Origin: Gloeomargaritales cyanobacterium VI4D9
GTDB taxonomy: Bacteria > Cyanobacteriota > Cyanobacteriia > Gloeomargaritales > Gloeomargaritaceae
Direction: 5' to 3'
Assembly (NCBI GenBank): GCA_927797885.1
Contig: OV696605.1
Location: 1,215,157-1,279,156, forward strand
Length of the DNA: 64,000 nt
Positions within the stretch are counted from its first letter, which is position 1. Every line of letters begins with the position of its first letter. The notes beneath the pieces are model-generated. The model saw only the letters and a program-made list of their open reading frames with translations. It was not told where the DNA came from and made no database searches. Made by a program: the position numbers and the translations under genes. Below, piece by piece: positions 1 through 8,492 of the stretch.

Positions 1-717
1 CACACGGGGGATTTTGGCGATGTGGGACTGCGGGACACGGTACAGCATTTGCAAACCGCTGGGTTACAGTCTTTTGGCAAGCGGGGGGAAATTTTTTATC
101 AAACCGTGCGGGGGGTACGTTTGGCTTGGATTGGGTTTAGCCCCTATGATTACCACAATTCTGTATTGGAGATTACAACCGCCCAAAATTTGGTGAAACA
201 AGCCCGTGCCCAGGCGGATTTGGTGATCATTTCCAGCCACTTGGGCGCAGAGGGTACGGGAGCCTTGCGTACCCGCAACCAAAATGAGGTCTTTTTCGGC
301 GAAGCCCGGGGCAATCCGATTTTGTTTAACCGCCGGATGATTGAGGCGGGGGCGGATTTAGTGCTGGGGCATGGTCCCCATGTTCCCCGTGCCATTGAGG
401 TTTATCGGGGCAAATTGATCGCCTATTCCCTGGGCAATTTTATTGGCTATCGCACCCTCGGTACCCAGGGGGAGTTGGGCTATTCCCTGATTTTGGAAAC
501 CCGGTTAGCCGCCGATGGGCAACTGCTGGGGGCACGGGTGATCCCGGTGATCATCCAGGGGGAGGGCATCCCCGTCCCGGATCGCCAAAACCGCACGATT
601 AAACTGATCCAGGAGTTAAACCGTTTGGATATGCCGGAGAGCGGCTGGTTTTTGGGGGATGATGGGGTGATGCGTCCATTCACTGCCATCCAATCTGGAC
701 AAATGCAACTCCGGTAA
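1..717 (+). CDS. CapA-family (PGA_cap) metallophosphatase-like protein, C-terminal part
   Basis: The frame is open from the first base of the window, so the N-terminus is missing. The 238 visible residues match the C-terminal half of the CapA/PgsA poly-gamma-glutamate capsule family, which has a metallophosphatase-like fold. Visible family signatures are a VIISSHLG segment, then LVLGHGPHVPR followed by GKLIAYSLGNFIGY. Proteins of this family in cyanobacteria are usually cell-surface or periplasmic. The exact substrate is not known, and the capsule role is inferred from the family name only. The gene ends with TAA and is followed by a 90-base gap before a small membrane protein. Confidence 0.8.
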   Translation, partial: HTGDFGDVGLRDTVQHLQTAGLQSFGKRGEIFYQTVRGVRLAWIGFSPYDYHNSVLEITTAQNLVKQARAQADLVIISSHLGAEGTGALRTRNQNEVFFGEARGNPILFNRRMIEAGADLVLGHGPHVPRAIEVYRGKLIAYSLGNFIGYRTLGTQGELGYSLILETRLAADGQLLGARVIPVIIQGEGIPVPDRQNRTIKLIQELNRLDMPESGWFLGDDGVMRPFTAIQSGQMQLR

Positions 718-806
718 TGTGTGTAGAACGTGCCCCCAATTTACGGCGATGAAATCTTATGTTAATTCTATTAAGTTGTAGGAAAACGTGCCCGTGAGGT
801 GTCTTG

Positions 807-1010
807 ATGAAACGCATATCGGCGAAATATATTCTCTACCCCGGACTATTTGGCATCAGTTTGTGGGTAATTTTTGCCCAGCAAGCCAGCCCGGACATTT
901 TGGCGGATATGAGCAATGCTTGGAGCAATTTTGTCAGCTCAGGGCAATTGGTTGCCATGATTGTTGGCATTGCCATAGGGTATTTGATCCGCCTGTTTAC
1001 CAGTTACTAA
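807..1010 (+). CDS. small two-helix membrane protein, unknown function
   Basis: Predicted product of 67 residues beginning MKRISAKYILY. It has two hydrophobic stretches, about residues 9-25 and 48-64, separated by a short polar loop, so a two-pass membrane protein is likely. A TTG lies one codon upstream of the ATG, but ATG is the more natural start. I do not recognise a family. Its last 14 bases overlap the end of the convergent PLP decarboxylase gene. It could be chance, but the hydrophobic pattern and position argue for a real gene. Confidence 0.5.
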   Translation: MKRISAKYILYPGLFGISLWVIFAQQASPDILADMSNAWSNFVSSGQLVAMIVGIAIGYLIRLFTSY

Positions 1011-2442
1011 CCACCGCAATTGTTTGGTCAATCTCAACCCCCACAACCTGCCCCCCTAGCCGGTCAATTTCCTGGAGATAATCCACCACCTCCGGCGCAA
1101 TCCATTCCCCCGGTAGAAGTATAGGAATCCCCGGCGGATAAGGACTGACCATTGTTGCGCAGGTTTTTCCGACCGCCTCACGCCAAGGAAGCATCCTTTG
1201 GGGTGCAAAAAATGCCTCCCTAGGCGACATAACTGCTTCGGTCACCGCTGGCAATGGGGGAAGCGCAGTTAATGGTTGTGCTGGTCGGTTCGTGCTAATT
1301 TCCTGCAAAGCCTGCACAAAAATCTGTAAATCCGCCTCGGTATGACTGGGCGATAAAATAAAAGTTAAATCCCCATAATCGGGAAATTCCGCTGTGATTT
1401 TATACTGTTCATGTAATAGTTCATCTAACATAAACCCTGTCACGCCTAATTCCTGAGTTTGAATTACTAAACGGGTGGGGTCTTGGGCAGTAAAACCAAT
1501 TTGATCGGCGTTAATTTTTAAGGTACTGAAACCGGGGATATAGTTAATTGCTGGAATAAACCAAGTTAATTGCGTTAATAGCTGGTCAAATAGGGTTTCT
1601 GCCTGTTCTGCCATCTGTTCTGCCATTGCCACTAAAGAAGCCAACAGTAAATAACTGGGACTACTGGATTGCACCAGGCGCAGACATTGGCTGATCCGTT
1701 GGGGGCTAATGCGATTCCCCTGCTGATGTAAGAGTGCCGATTGGGTCAAAGAGGTTAACACCTTATGGGTGGAATGAATCACTACATCTGCCCCCAAAGT
1801 TAAAGCGGAATCCGGTAACTGGGGATGAAACGGAAAATGGGCACCGTGCGCCTCATCCACAATCACGGGAATGTTGTATTTATGAGCGATTTCAATACAT
1901 TCGGCAACCGCACCACACACCCCTTTATAGGTGGGAGAATTTAACACCAAGGCATTGATTGAACTATGATTTTTTGACGCTAAAATTGCTGTTAATTTTT
2001 CTGGATCAATGCCCCCCCATACCTGCTGTTGTGCATCCCATTCCGGCAGGATAAAAATGGGTTTCGCTCCGGTTAAAATTAACCCATGAATCACCGATTG
2101 ATGCACGTGTCGGGGCAAAATCACACACCCATTTTCCCGATGTACAGCAAGTAAACTGGCTAAAACCCCCGCCGTTGCGCCATTGACCAAAAACCAGGTG
2201 TGTTCTGCCCCAAAAATTTCTGCCACCCGTGCCTGAGCAGACCGCAAAATTCCCTCCGGTTGTCCCAAATTATCCAAACCGGGAATTTCTGCCAAATCCG
2301 CCGTGAAGACCGCCTCGCCCCACCATGCCCGTAAGGATGCCGGTGCCCCCCGCCCCCGTTGGTGTCCCGGCGTATGAAAACCCCGGTAGCCCTGGGCAAG
2401 CTGGCGCAGTTGGGCAATCAAAGGGGGAAACTGGGGAACCAT
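997..2442 (-). CDS. Orn/Lys/Arg decarboxylase-family PLP enzyme
   Basis: The 481-residue protein belongs to the fold-type I PLP enzymes of the Orn/Lys/Arg decarboxylase group in the shorter cyanobacterial/Bacillus form. The N-terminal HTPGHQRG motif is typical. VDEAHGAHF and HSTHKVLTSL supply the cofactor Asp and the Schiff-base Lys. The C-terminal domain (about residues 390-481) matches the Orn_DC_C region, including PYPPGIPILLPGE. Such enzymes decarboxylate arginine, lysine or ornithine; the substrate cannot be told from sequence here. The ATG start lies 46 bases from the divergent hydrolase start, so the two genes share a short promoter region. Confidence 0.85.
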   Translation of the reverse strand: MVPQFPPLIAQLRQLAQGYRGFHTPGHQRGRGAPASLRAWWGEAVFTADLAEIPGLDNLGQPEGILRSAQARVAEIFGAEHTWFLVNGATAGVLASLLAVHRENGCVILPRHVHQSVIHGLILTGAKPIFILPEWDAQQQVWGGIDPEKLTAILASKNHSSINALVLNSPTYKGVCGAVAECIEIAHKYNIPVIVDEAHGAHFPFHPQLPDSALTLGADVVIHSTHKVLTSLTQSALLHQQGNRISPQRISQCLRLVQSSSPSYLLLASLVAMAEQMAEQAETLFDQLLTQLTWFIPAINYIPGFSTLKINADQIGFTAQDPTRLVIQTQELGVTGFMLDELLHEQYKITAEFPDYGDLTFILSPSHTEADLQIFVQALQEISTNRPAQPLTALPPLPAVTEAVMSPREAFFAPQRMLPWREAVGKTCATMVSPYPPGIPILLPGEWIAPEVVDYLQEIDRLGGQVVGVEIDQTIAVVSNW

Positions 2443-2497
2443 TAGGGTAAAAAAGGGTATCCTGCTAGGGTGAGTTGTTGGTAGGGGATTGCCCCCA

Positions 2498-4102
2498 ATG
2501 GTTATGGGAATTGGGCGACGGTGGGGTTGGTCGGTGGCGGGGGCGGTGCTGTTTTCCCTGAGTGGCGTGAAGGTTCAGGCGGCAGATACTATTATCCTCA
2601 GTTTTGGGGGGTTGGAATTTCCGGTGGCGGTGGCGGAACTAGAAACCTACATCAAAACCGGGCAGGTGCCCAGCAAATTTCAGCCCTTTGTCACCCAGGT
2701 ACCCCCCCAGGAGTTGGAACGGCTGACCGCCACCCTTAAGCAACCCGTTCCCGTGACGGTTGATACGGTTAGCCGGGTGTTTGGCACGTCCACTGGGCAA
2801 GTGCTTCTGTCTCAACTGGGTCAGGTAGTACAAACCGAGCGGGGGGAAAACGGGGCAACCGCTGTGAAAACTGCCCTTTTGCAAGCCGCCAAACAACCGG
2901 GGGGGGTGACCTTTTTGCGGGTGATCCAGGAATTTCCCGGCACGACCATGCGCCTGAATCTGGTGCGGGGTTTAGCCATTATGAACCAGGTGAATCGCTA
3001 CATCGCCCAGGTGAATGGGGTTTTTGCGGTATTAAATCAGGAATTTCAACAACAGGCACGCCAGCGATTGCCCGCCACTTTACCCAATCTCACCCAGCCC
3101 GGCACGTTCCAATGGCAGGTACAGGAACTCACCCTCAATGACCCAACCCGCCAACGGACTTTACCTATAACCGTTTATTTACCCAACCGCCAGAATGCCC
3201 CGACGGTTCTGATTTCCCACGGGTTGGGGGAGAGCCGCCAGAGTTTTGCGTACTTGGCAGAGCATTTGGCTTCCTATGGCTTTGGGGTGATTTTGCCCGA
3301 ACATCCCGGCAGTGATGCCCAAAAATTGCAACGGGTGTTGGCGGGGCAAGAGCCGGAGTACATCATCCCCGAGGAATTGGTGAACCGTCCCCTGGATGTG
3401 ACCTTTGCGTTGAATACCTTAGCTACCCAATCCCCCTTTGCCCAGGCGTTGAATTTGAAGCAGGTTGCCGTGCTTGGGCATTCCTACGGGGGGTACACGG
3501 CGTTGGCGGTGGCAGGTGCTCGGTTAAATATGGCGAATTTGACCCAGGTTTGCACCGATGCCCTGCAAGGGGTGAGCCTTAACCTGTCGTTGTTATTACA
3601 ATGTCCCGGCAGACGTTTGCCCAATCCCCCGGTGCAGTTTCGGGATGAACGGGTGGTGGCGGTGATGGCGGTCAACCCGGTGGGCAGTGCCCTGTTTGGG
3701 GTGAGCGGTTTGGCGCAGGTGAAAATCCCGACGTTTTTCGTGACCGCCACTCAGGATGTTGCCGCTCCATCTTTGTATGAACAAATTATGCCGTTTACCT
3801 GGCTCGGGAGTTCTCAGCGGTATTTAGCAATCATGGAAGGAGCCAGCCATTTTTCCATTGTGGGGGCAAGTACGGGGGGCATACCCCTGCCGGTGGAGGT
3901 GGTGGGTTCGGCTCCGGAGGTGGCGCAGATGTATCTGAAGGTGTTGGCGTTGGCGTTTAGTCAGGTGTATGTTGCCAAACAAGCGGACTTTGCCCCATTT
4001 TTGACCGCCGCCTATGCCCGCCAGTTGAGTCGGGCTGCCCTGCCCTTGCAGGTGTTGGATAATCCGCCGTTGGCTCCCATCAAGCGGGCTTTGGGGGAGT
4101 GA
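2498..4102 (+). CDS. DUF1400 alpha/beta hydrolase, exported
   Basis: The protein has an N-terminal signal peptide (a run around residues 8-28 ending in VQA), then a DUF1400 domain (about residues 30-150), then an alpha/beta hydrolase domain. The nucleophile elbow is GHSYGG, and a late Asp and a HFS histidine (EGASHFS) fit the catalytic triad. This domain order is common in cyanobacterial predicted dienelactone-hydrolase or lipase-like proteins. It likely acts in the periplasm or at the membrane; the substrate is unknown. ATG at 2498 is preferred over an upstream in-frame TTG at 2489 because it puts the signal peptide close to the terminus. Confidence 0.85.
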   Translation: MVMGIGRRWGWSVAGAVLFSLSGVKVQAADTIILSFGGLEFPVAVAELETYIKTGQVPSKFQPFVTQVPPQELERLTATLKQPVPVTVDTVSRVFGTSTGQVLLSQLGQVVQTERGENGATAVKTALLQAAKQPGGVTFLRVIQEFPGTTMRLNLVRGLAIMNQVNRYIAQVNGVFAVLNQEFQQQARQRLPATLPNLTQPGTFQWQVQELTLNDPTRQRTLPITVYLPNRQNAPTVLISHGLGESRQSFAYLAEHLASYGFGVILPEHPGSDAQKLQRVLAGQEPEYIIPEELVNRPLDVTFALNTLATQSPFAQALNLKQVAVLGHSYGGYTALAVAGARLNMANLTQVCTDALQGVSLNLSLLLQCPGRRLPNPPVQFRDERVVAVMAVNPVGSALFGVSGLAQVKIPTFFVTATQDVAAPSLYEQIMPFTWLGSSQRYLAIMEGASHFSIVGASTGGIPLPVEVVGSAPEVAQMYLKVLALAFSQVYVAKQADFAPFLTAAYARQLSRAALPLQVLDNPPLAPIKRALGE

Positions 4103-4193
4103 GGTCAGCGAACCCCGATGGATGCGTGCGAGATGACGGGGTGGCTCCTATAATAAGCAGAGGTAATCAGCAGAGGCGATTGGTGAACCCGTC

Positions 4194-6575
4194 ATGCGTA
4201 TTTCCCTAAATTGGTTGCGGGAATTGGTGGCACTGCCAAGTGACCTGACGGTGGCGGAACTGGCGGAACGGCTGACGGTGGCGGGGTTTGAAGTTGAAGA
4301 GATAGAAGACCGGCGCACCTGGGCGGATGGGGTGGTGGTGGGGCGGGTGCTGAGCCGGTCAGCCCATCCCCAAGCGGATAAGTTGAGCGTCTGCCGGGTG
4401 GACGTGGGACAGGGGGAACCCCTCACCATTGTCTGCGGGGCGGCAAATGTGCGTGCCGATGCCCTAGTGCCGGTGGCGCTGGTGGGAACGTATTTACCTT
4501 GTATTGACCTAAAAATTGTCCCTGCCCAAAAACGGGGGGTGGATTCCCACGGCATGATTTGTTCCTTGAGCGAGTTGGGGCTGGCGAAAAATTCCCCTGG
4601 GATTCACATCTTTACAGAGCCGGGATTGACGTTAGGGCAGGATGTGCGCCCCTTGTTGGGTCTGGATGATGTGATTTTGGACGTAGCTTCGACCGCCAAT
4701 CGAGCCGATGCCCTGAGTATGGTGGGGATGGCGCGGGAAGTGGCGGCTTTGTTTGGGGTGGCGATGCAATTGCCGGAGGTGCCCCCGGTGCCGATGCCCC
4801 CTGCCACATTCACCATTGATATTGCTGATGGCACGGCGTGTCCGGTGTATTGGGGTACGGAATTTGCCGGGGTTCAGATTGCCCCGGCACCCGTTTGGTT
4901 GCAACAACGCCTGGAGCGGGCAGGCATTCGCTGTGTGAATAATGTGGTGGATATTACCAACTACGTCCTGCTGGAATGGGGACAGCCGCTCCATGCCTTT
5001 GATGCGGCGCAGTTGCGGAAATTCGCCCCAAATGGTGCCTTGACCCTGGGGGTACGGTTGGCAAAACCGGGGGAATCCCTGCGGACGTTGGATGACCAGA
5101 CCCGGGACGTGACCCCGCAAACCCTGGTGATTACTGCCAATGACCAACCCGTTGCTTTGGCGGGGGTGATGGGGGGAGCCGAGACGGAGGTGACGGAACA
5201 AACCCAGGAAATTTTGTTGGAGGCGGCGATTTTTGACCCGGCAGTAGTACGTCGTTCCGCCCGGTCGGTGGGGTTACGCACGGAGGCTTCGGCACGGTAT
5301 GAACGGGGGGTGAACCCGGCGGATGTGGCGTTGGCTTGGGGGCGGGCGGTGCAACTGCTGACCGAATGGGCGGGAGCCAAGCTGGTGGGGGTCGGGCAAT
5401 GGGAACAGCGGGATACAACCCCCCGGGTGCTGACACTCCGCCGCTCACGGGTGCAAGCCCTGCTGGGTCAGACCACGACCGGAGCCTTAACCGATGCAAG
5501 CATCACTCAGGCGTTGACCGCCCTGGGGTTTACCCTAGAGCCGACCGGGGAAGGCTGGCGGGTGACGGTTCCCCCCTATCGCCTGCGGGACATTGAGCGG
5601 GAAATTGACCTGATTGAGGAGATCGCCCGCTGGGTGGGTTACGATCACTTTGTCAATACCTTGCCTGGTACGGGGCAGGTGGGCGGCTATCCCCCCCCGG
5701 AACAGGTGTATCGGCGGGTGCGGGAATTGTGCCGGGGCTATGGCTTGAATGAGTTAATGCACTATTCCCTGGTGAAAACGGGGGATATTCATTTGCACAA
5801 CCCCCTGTTGGCGGAATACGGGGCATTGCGGACGGATTTATTGGAGGGCTTGCTCCAGGCATTTACCTATAACATTCAGCAAAAGAATGGGGCGTTGTGG
5901 GGATTTGAATTAGGGCGGGTGTTTGTGAAAAATGCTCAGCAGGAGCGGGAATTTACCCAATTGGGAGCGATTTGGGGCGGTACGCCGGAGCATTGGTTAC
6001 GCAAGGAGCCGGTGACCTGGTACGAAGCCAAGGGTTTGGTGGAGGGACTGTTGCAGGGGTTGCATCTCCGCCCCACCTGGACAAGGGATACCCAAGACCC
6101 ACGCTTTCATCCCGGTCGCACGGCACGATTATATTTGGATGACCATAGCTTGGGGCTGTTTGGGCAACTGCATCCGCACCTGTGTCAAACCCAGGATATT
6201 CCCGAACCGGTGTATGTACTTTTGCTGGACATGGATTACATAACCGCAGTGGTCAGTAAGAGAACCCTAGCTCGCTTCCAGCCCTACAGCACCTATCCCG
6301 TTTCTGACCGGGATTTAGCGTTCTTTGCCGAGGCGACGGTGCCGGTAGCCGACCTGATGGAAGTGATGCGGCGGGCGGGGGCACCCCTACTGCGGCAGGT
6401 GTTTTTGTTTGACGAATACCGGGGCGAGGGGGTACCGGCGGGTCAGCGTAGTTTGGCGTTTCGGCTAATTTACCGGGCAGACGACCGGACGCTGACGGAT
6501 CAGGAAGTCGAGCCGGTACAGATTCAGGTGCGGCAGGCGTTGGTGGATGCCTATGCCGTGACCTTGCGTAGTTAA
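4194..6575 (+). CDS. pheT: phenylalanyl-tRNA synthetase beta subunit
   Basis: The 793-residue length and domain order are those of bacterial PheT. An N-terminal EMAP/tRNA-binding domain (about 40-150) is followed by the B3/B4 editing region, a B5 domain with the EIDLIEEIARWVGYD segment, and a C-terminal FDX-ACB anticodon-binding domain (about 700-793) containing YPVSDRDLAF. It pairs with PheS, which is not in the window, to charge tRNA-Phe in the cytoplasm. Start ATG (MRISLNWLREL) matches the family terminus. The next gene starts about 30 bases downstream and may be cotranscribed. Confidence 0.97.
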   Translation: MRISLNWLRELVALPSDLTVAELAERLTVAGFEVEEIEDRRTWADGVVVGRVLSRSAHPQADKLSVCRVDVGQGEPLTIVCGAANVRADALVPVALVGTYLPCIDLKIVPAQKRGVDSHGMICSLSELGLAKNSPGIHIFTEPGLTLGQDVRPLLGLDDVILDVASTANRADALSMVGMAREVAALFGVAMQLPEVPPVPMPPATFTIDIADGTACPVYWGTEFAGVQIAPAPVWLQQRLERAGIRCVNNVVDITNYVLLEWGQPLHAFDAAQLRKFAPNGALTLGVRLAKPGESLRTLDDQTRDVTPQTLVITANDQPVALAGVMGGAETEVTEQTQEILLEAAIFDPAVVRRSARSVGLRTEASARYERGVNPADVALAWGRAVQLLTEWAGAKLVGVGQWEQRDTTPRVLTLRRSRVQALLGQTTTGALTDASITQALTALGFTLEPTGEGWRVTVPPYRLRDIEREIDLIEEIARWVGYDHFVNTLPGTGQVGGYPPPEQVYRRVRELCRGYGLNELMHYSLVKTGDIHLHNPLLAEYGALRTDLLEGLLQAFTYNIQQKNGALWGFELGRVFVKNAQQEREFTQLGAIWGGTPEHWLRKEPVTWYEAKGLVEGLLQGLHLRPTWTRDTQDPRFHPGRTARLYLDDHSLGLFGQLHPHLCQTQDIPEPVYVLLLDMDYITAVVSKRTLARFQPYSTYPVSDRDLAFFAEATVPVADLMEVMRRAGAPLLRQVFLFDEYRGEGVPAGQRSLAFRLIYRADDRTLTDQEVEPVQIQVRQALVDAYAVTLRS

Positions 6576-6604
6576 TGTAGTTAATTTGGGCAAATTGGGT
6601 GCGA

Positions 6605-7738
6605 ATGGTGATGGTTACCGGCATTTTTCCGCCGGATGTGGGGGGACCAGCGACCTATGTGCCGGTGGTGGCACAGGGATTGCAGGATTTGGGGCATCAG
6701 GTCACGGTTATCACCAGCAGTGAACCGGAACATTTGCGGGGTAATGATTCGGAATATCCCTTTCCCGTGGTGCGGCTGAACCGGCGCATAAATTGGTTAT
6801 GGCGGAGTTTTTATTATCAGCAAAAACTAGAACCTTACCTAGCTGTAGCAGATGTGGTTTATGGGAATGGTTTGCTGTGGGAAGTGGCGCAGGTGTGCCA
6901 AAAATTGCAGAAACCTTGGGTCGCAAAAATTGTCGGGGATAGCACCTGGGAACGGGCGGTGCGGCGGGGGTGGACGCAAGCAAATTTAGATACCTTCCAA
7001 TCCCCAAGTTCAGATATACGCATTAACTTTTTTCGGTGGTGTAGAAATCAAGCCATTCGGCAGGCAAAACGAGTGATTGTACCCAGTCATTATCTCGCTA
7101 AAATCGTGCAGGGATGGGGGGTGTATCCTGATCAAATTACGGTAATTTATAATGCGATTAAATTACCTGCTGTTATTCCAGAAATAGCGAATCCTCTAAC
7201 CACAAAGTATCAAGTGATGACAGCGGGGCGATTGGTGCCCTGGAAACACATTGATGAAATCATTACAGCGATTGCCCCTTTAAAGGATGTGGGGTTGCTG
7301 ATTGTGGGGGATGGTTCCGAGCGGCAAAAACTGGAGCAACAGGTACGGGATTTAGAGCTACAAAACCGAGTTTATTTCACCGGCAAAAAAAGTCAAACTG
7401 AATTACTAGCTTTGATGAGAAGTTGTAACATTTTTATCCTCAATTCCACCTATGAGGGATTGCCCCACATTGTGCTGGAAGCGATGATGATGGGTATCCC
7501 TGTAATTGCCACCGGGGTGGGGGGGACACCGGAATTAGTCCAGGATAAAATTACCGGGCGGTTAATTCCTCCCCATGCTCCAGATATACTGCGGTCAGTC
7601 ATTCAAGAGCTTTTACAACAGCCAGAACTGGGGCAACAATACACCCAAAATGCCCAGAGATTACTTCTTGATTTTAATACAGAAAATATGCTTCGTGAAT
7701 GTGCAGAAATTTTACAACAGGTGGGGGGAGTAACCTAG
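6605..7738 (+). CDS. family 4 glycosyltransferase (GT-B fold)
   Basis: About 377 residues. The N-terminus (VTGIFPPDVGGPATYV) is the donor/acceptor loop region of GT4 enzymes. The C-terminal half holds the nucleotide-sugar binding region with NSTYEGLPHIVLEAMMMGIPVIATGVGGTPELV, including the EX7E-type motif. It transfers a sugar from an activated donor to an unknown acceptor, likely in surface polysaccharide or glycolipid synthesis. A GTG two codons upstream (6599) is an alternative start. The stop codon TAG is part of a CTAG tetramer that flanks transposon debris on the right, so the insertion just spares the reading frame. Confidence 0.85.
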   Translation: MVMVTGIFPPDVGGPATYVPVVAQGLQDLGHQVTVITSSEPEHLRGNDSEYPFPVVRLNRRINWLWRSFYYQQKLEPYLAVADVVYGNGLLWEVAQVCQKLQKPWVAKIVGDSTWERAVRRGWTQANLDTFQSPSSDIRINFFRWCRNQAIRQAKRVIVPSHYLAKIVQGWGVYPDQITVIYNAIKLPAVIPEIANPLTTKYQVMTAGRLVPWKHIDEIITAIAPLKDVGLLIVGDGSERQKLEQQVRDLELQNRVYFTGKKSQTELLALMRSCNIFILNSTYEGLPHIVLEAMMMGIPVIATGVGGTPELVQDKITGRLIPPHAPDILRSVIQELLQQPELGQQYTQNAQRLLLDFNTENMLRECAEILQQVGGVT

Positions 7739-7752
7739 ATCGTGTTGATCGT

Positions 7753-7830
7753 TTATTTAAGCCAGAAGAGGGCACCGACAAAGTAGAGAAAGCTCAAGAA
7801 GTGTCTGGCCAATTTATCAAAACGAGAAAA
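7753..7830 (-). pseudogene. IS5-family transposase, C-terminal remnant
   Basis: The minus strand reads RFDKLARHFLSFLYF and ends FWLK before a TAA. This is the standard C-terminus of cyanobacterial IS5-type transposases, which usually read RYDKLARNFLA...WLK. Only about 25 codons remain, and the upstream coding sequence is replaced by a MITE that begins at 7831. Confidence 0.65.
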
Positions 7831-7932
7831 TATAGTCATCCTATTTGATTAATCAACAGAAATTTCCCAGAACCAAGGACGGGGGCGGTGCCCCTGCGAC
7901 CCCTTGTTTCATTCTCATTTAGGATTGCTATA
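7831..7932. repeat. family-A MITE copy 1
   Basis: This 102-bp repeat has a mutated left end (TATAGTCATCCTATTTGATT) and an intact right end (AGGATTGCTATA). The middle is the GC-rich core shared by all family-A copies, with CCCAGAACCAAGG followed by GGGGGCGGTGCCCC. It is inserted in an IS5 transposase remnant. Orientation is opposite to the copy at 42796. Confidence 0.8.
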
Positions 7933-8005
7933 AAACCACAACACTCATCTTTTGCCCTCCATAAATAATCTTCTTTATTTTGCATAAGATCAACACAACC
8001 TAGTG

Positions 8006-8167
8006 AAATACAGAGCGGTGGGGCATCCTGTTCTTAAAGCTCAGGCAACGCCCGATGGAATACCAGGGGTCACTGGCGTAAGCCCTGAAGCCCGCACTCT
8101 ATGCCTCAGCTTGAGTGCCGGAGTATGTCACGGAACTTTTGCCCCTGGGAGAACGTTTCTCAAGTAG
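8006..8167 (+). pseudogene. TnpB (IS200/IS605-type) C-terminal remnant with right-end hairpin
   Basis: One frame reads RAVGHPVLKAQATPDGIPG and runs to TAG at 8165. It resembles the C-terminal tail of cyanobacterial TnpB proteins. The DNA of the same stretch shows the right-end structure of IS200/IS605 elements: a stem GCACTC (8094-8099) / GAGTGC (8113-8118), then GGAGTATGTCAC. In intact elements this region also encodes the TnpB guide (omega) RNA scaffold. Nothing of the RuvC nuclease domain remains, and no left end was seen. Confidence 0.5.
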
Positions 8168-8492
8168 GTGTGGGAACCCACCCCACGAACCACTATGCAT
8201 TTCTGAGATACTGAAGGATGAGAAGGGTTAAACTTCGTCTGGGACTCAATCCAACTGCCCCTGCCCAACGTATCAATTTACATAAGGATACATTTGGTTT
8301 ATCATGTTAATAGAGACATCCACTGCTAATATCCCTATCCCTGTGTGGCGACTTTCTAAAGACCTGTAGAGATTTTTGGTTCCTGACCTGCTGACTGGTG
8401 GTTGCGCCGGGAACCTGGTGTTAATTAGCTCGCTTGGAGCGTAACCCTTGGGAAAAGTTTTCATCCACCTCGCCCCTGAATGCCCTAAAACC
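8168..8492 (+). other. leader region of the sigma-factor gene
   Basis: This roughly 325-base stretch between the TnpB debris and the sigma-factor ATG has no convincing gene. It contains a possible stem with arms GGTTCC and GGAACC around 8379-8415. The leader is long for a bacterial gene, so promoter and 5' UTR elements probably lie here, but I cannot assign boxes with confidence. Confidence 0.3.

Larger units (their letters stand above)
7739..7999. mobile_element. deleted IS5-type element flanked by CTAG
   Basis: This 261-bp segment is bounded by CTAG at 7735-7738 and 8000-8003. Its ends are imperfect inverted repeats: ATCGTGTTGATC on the left and GATCAACACAAC on the right. CTAG duplication is typical of some IS5-family subgroups. 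Next to the left end, on the minus strand, lies the C-terminal tail of an IS5-type transposase (7753-7830). A family-A MITE at 7831-7932 cuts into it. The rest of the transposase is gone, so the element cannot move by itself. Confidence 0.65.

Noticed and set aside
476-483. Entry titled Not used in the findings list
   Set aside because: It makes no claim and should be ignored; the region is an ordinary part of the CapA-like gene.
8200-8447. 6S RNA or another known structured RNA upstream of the sigma-factor gene
   Set aside because: No clear long closed stem with a central bubble could be drawn by eye, and only short arms pair. Kept as a plain leader region.
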